Assembly (NCBI GenBank): GCA_018901625.1
Contig: JAHIEM010000024.1
Coordinates: 1 to 7,310, forward strand
Source of the DNA: Nanobdellota archaeon
GTDB taxonomy: Archaea; Nanobdellota; Nanobdellia; Pacearchaeales; GW2011-AR1
DNA: 7,310 bases
Reading direction: 5' to 3'
Position 1 is the first letter of the stretch; each line of letters opens with the position of its first letter. This document shows, piece by piece, positions 5,334 to 7,310 of the stretch. The notes below the pieces were generated by a model that had not been told where the DNA came from, did not search any database, and saw only the letters and a program-made list of their open reading frames with translations. The position numbers and the translations under genes were made by a program.

Positions 5334-7310
5334 TTATCTTATTCTTGATTTTTTCTGTCCTGATATTAGTCAGTGCGCAACAGGATTCTAGCGATAAAGT
5401 AGACCAAGAGGTTTATACTGCCTTAGAAAAAAATGCGGAGGTGCCGGTTATAATAAATGTTAATGAAGATTCTGGATTTATCTTTAAAACAAATAACACT
5501 AGAGAAGTTAAGGACATTGTTGATGAAACAGAAAGGCAGCAAGGAAATTTAATTGTTGCAAATGTTGATAAAAATGAAGCTGAGAAATTAGAAGAGAGCA
5601 ATGCAGTGAAAAGAGTGTATTACTCCCATAGTTTCAGCGCGTCTTTGCAAGATTCAGTCAGAATAATAAACGCAACAATTGTCTGGCCTTCACAAATATC
5701 CGGTATTAATTTAACAGGAATTGGGGAAAGTGTTTGTGTGATTGATACTGGTATTAACTTCACTCATCCTGATTTATTAGGCAGAAATAAAACATGTGTT
5801 ATTGATTGTTTCGGTAAGTCTTGTGTCGAGAATTGTTCTATCTCAGATGACAACGGGCATGGCACGCATGTTGCTGGAATTGTTGCTGCATCTTCTGGAA
5901 TAACTGGTATTTCTCCTGGAGCTGGGCTTATTGGATTAAAAGTCCTGGATTCGAGCGGGAATAGTGCGAGCGGGGGGCAGGGAGAAATTGATATAATGAA
6001 TGCAATTCAGTGGTGCATTACAAATAAAAATAATTATAACATATCTGTTATAAGCATGAGTTTAGGAAGTGATACAATTTATTCTAGCTATTGTGATTCT
6101 AAATTTACATTAACAACATCAGTAAATAATGCCACATTGTATAACATATCAGTTATTGCTGCTGCTGGAAACTCTGGGAGCACTACAAATATTTCTGGTC
6201 CAGCATGCATAACCAATGCCACTGCTGTTGGATGGACGAATAAAAATGATACTATAAACACAAACAGCAATAGGAATTCATTAGTTAAATTAATGGCGCC
6301 CGGAACAAGTATAAATTCTACATTTTATGGCGGCTCGTGTCCAGCCGGGTTTGTCTGCAATGGAAATTATGCTGCTGTTTCGGGAACTTCAATGGCAACT
6401 CCACATGTTGCTGGAGCTATTGCTATTATAAACCAGTTTTTGAAATTAACTGGGCAGAGCAAGACAACTAAAGAGATTGAAGCTGTTCTGAATAATACCG
6501 GGAAGAGAATACAAGATACTACGGGATTGAATTTTTCCAGGATAGATGTTTATTCTGCAATTATCTCGTTGGATAATCTTGCTCCGAATGTTTTTTTAAT
6601 TTCTCCTTTGAATAATCATATAAATTTAAGCAGGAATTACACATTTTCATGCAATGCTACTGACTTGGCTTTGAAAAATGTGAGTTTTTATCTGTGGAAT
6701 TCTTCAAATTCTGCTGTTAATTTAAGCTTTCTGATTGTTTCTGGGAGTTTCTCAAGTGTTTTGTTTAATGTAAGCAATATTCCTTATGGGAGTTATAAGT
6801 GGAACTGCTTGTTTTATGATGAAAATGGGAATTTTAGTTCTGCTTCTTCAAATTTTACACTCACTATCGGGGGAGTGCTGGCAAGCTTAATTTCTCCTGC
6901 TGATAATAATTATACTTCAACAAACTTTACTGAATTTACATGCCAATCTGAATCTGCTGAAAATTCTCTGGCTAATATCAGCTTTTATTTGTGGAACTCT
7001 TCTAATCTTGTTTATAATGAGACAAGAAATATTTCAGGGGCAAGCAATTCTACAATATTTAATTATACTTTTTCTGCTGAAGACAGATATAAATGGGGAT
7101 GCTTGGCTTTTGCCAATGATTCAAATTATTATAGTTCTGGAAATTTTTCTATAACTTATGATATTTCAAAGCCAAACATCAGTTTGGCTGAACCTTATCC
7201 GAGTGATGAAACTTCCAGCTCAGCATCTAAGATATTTTATTATAATGTTTCTGATAATTTTAATATTTCCTCGTGCAGCCTGATTATTAATAATGCTGTG
7301 AGCCTGACAA
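5321..7310 (+). CDS. Secreted subtilisin-family (S8) serine protease with Ig-like repeats, 3' end beyond the window
   Basis: An open frame of 663 codons runs off the right edge. Residues 1-19 are a signal peptide (MRR, hydrophobic core, VSA|Q). Residues about 40-107 look like an I9-type inhibitory prodomain. The peptidase domain spans about 118-413 with a full catalytic set: D142 (VIDTG), H180 (NGHGTHVAG), oxyanion N284 (AAGNSG) and S357 (SGTSMATPHVAG). It carries ten cysteines, including C159-x3-C163-x4-C168-x3-C172 between the Asp and His motifs, probably disulfide-bonded. After it come two beta-rich repeats (about 422-516 and 519-615) and the start of a third. About 37 N-x-S/T sequons are present, 22 of them after residue 422, suggesting heavy N-glycosylation. 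GAGGG lies 3 nt before the ATG, and the start overlaps the preceding gene by 13 nt. A C-terminal anchor, if any, is outside the window. Substrate unknown. Confidence 0.93.
   Translation, partial: MRRVIILFLIFSVLILVSAQQDSSDKVDQEVYTALEKNAEVPVIINVNEDSGFIFKTNNTREVKDIVDETERQQGNLIVANVDKNEAEKLEESNAVKRVYYSHSFSASLQDSVRIINATIVWPSQISGINLTGIGESVCVIDTGINFTHPDLLGRNKTCVIDCFGKSCVENCSISDDNGHGTHVAGIVAASSGITGISPGAGLIGLKVLDSSGNSASGGQGEIDIMNAIQWCITNKNNYNISVISMSLGSDTIYSSYCDSKFTLTTSVNNATLYNISVIAAAGNSGSTTNISGPACITNATAVGWTNKNDTINTNSNRNSLVKLMAPGTSINSTFYGGSCPAGFVCNGNYAAVSGTSMATPHVAGAIAIINQFLKLTGQSKTTKEIEAVLNNTGKRIQDTTGLNFSRIDVYSAIISLDNLAPNVFLISPLNNHINLSRNYTFSCNATDLALKNVSFYLWNSSNSAVNLSFLIVSGSFSSVLFNVSNIPYGSYKWNCLFYDENGNFSSASSNFTLTIGGVLASLISPADNNYTSTNFTEFTCQSESAENSLANISFYLWNSSNLVYNETRNISGASNSTIFNYTFSAEDRYKWGCLAFANDSNYYSSGNFSITYDISKPNISLAEPYPSDETSSSASKIFYYNVSDNFNISSCSLIINNAVSLT
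6584..7165 (+). repeat. Two tandem Ig-like repeats encoded in the subtilase, 99-codon period
   Basis: Protein residues about 422-516 and 519-615 align along their length. Shared marks are L-I-S-P-x-(D/N)-N near the start, T-F-x-C/F-T-C (C444, C541), SFYLWNSSN (455-463 and 554-562), and Y-K-W-x-C (C496, C594). The paired cysteines and alternating hydrophobic pattern fit beta-sandwich modules with one disulfide each. A third, cut-off copy appears to begin near residue 618, with a cysteine at 652. Confidence 0.8.

Noticed and set aside
5413..6270. Minus-strand open frames inside the subtilase gene (5413-5601, 6088-6270) and 5088-5276 inside the Cys-rich gene
   Set aside because: The plus-strand frames carry signal peptides, catalytic triad motifs and conserved cysteines; the minus-strand frames have none and no start signals.
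1..7310. CRISPR array, tRNA, rRNA, IS element or attachment site
   Set aside because: Both strands were read through. The only repeats are short in-frame coding repeats, no cloverleaf-like segment was seen in the short intergenic gaps, and no transposase or terminal inverted repeat was found.

Overview
The window comes from an AT-rich archaeon, most likely a DPANN lineage of the Woesearchaeota/Pacearchaeota kind. This is inferred from several things. TATA boxes sit about 25 nt upstream of start codons, which implies leaderless mRNAs. There is a short archaeal-type RNase J, a HemK2/Mtq2-type methyltransferase, a CxxC-x17-CxxC zinc protein, and a secreted subtilase rich in N-glycosylation sequons. 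No 16S or other phylogenetic marker is present, so the placement is tentative.

Layout. (1) 34-603 (+) is a small multi-helix membrane protein resembling the transmembrane part of MscS-type proteins. It converges on, and overlaps by 11 bp, the end of a minus-strand operon. (2) 4455-593 (-) is a tightly packed three-gene operon with gaps of 4 nt and 1 nt: RNase J carrying a 459-residue intein, then a Pro/Gln-rich single-pass membrane protein with a UBA-like N-terminus, then a HemK2-family protein methyltransferase. (3) 4618-4893 (-) is a small zinc-ribbon protein with an RG-rich head and a repetitive acidic tail. (4) A 113-bp divergent promoter region follows. (5) 5007-5333 (+) is a membrane-anchored protein with twelve cysteines. 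It overlaps by 13 nt the start of (6), a secreted subtilisin-family (S8) protease running off the right edge, with tandem Ig-like, sequon-dense repeats after its catalytic domain.

The main point of interest is the intein. It lies two residues before the motif B histidine of the RNase J beta-CASP site, so motifs B and C are cut off from the rest of the active site until protein splicing occurs. The extein joins to a standard 445-residue archaeal RNase J. All main splicing residues and both LAGLIDADG acidic residues are present, so the element looks able both to splice and to home. The operon couples mRNA decay (RNase J) with likely release-factor methylation (HemK2), plus an unknown membrane protein. 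The right-hand pair appears to be a co-translated, disulfide-rich cell-surface module. No tRNA, rRNA, CRISPR array or IS element was seen.
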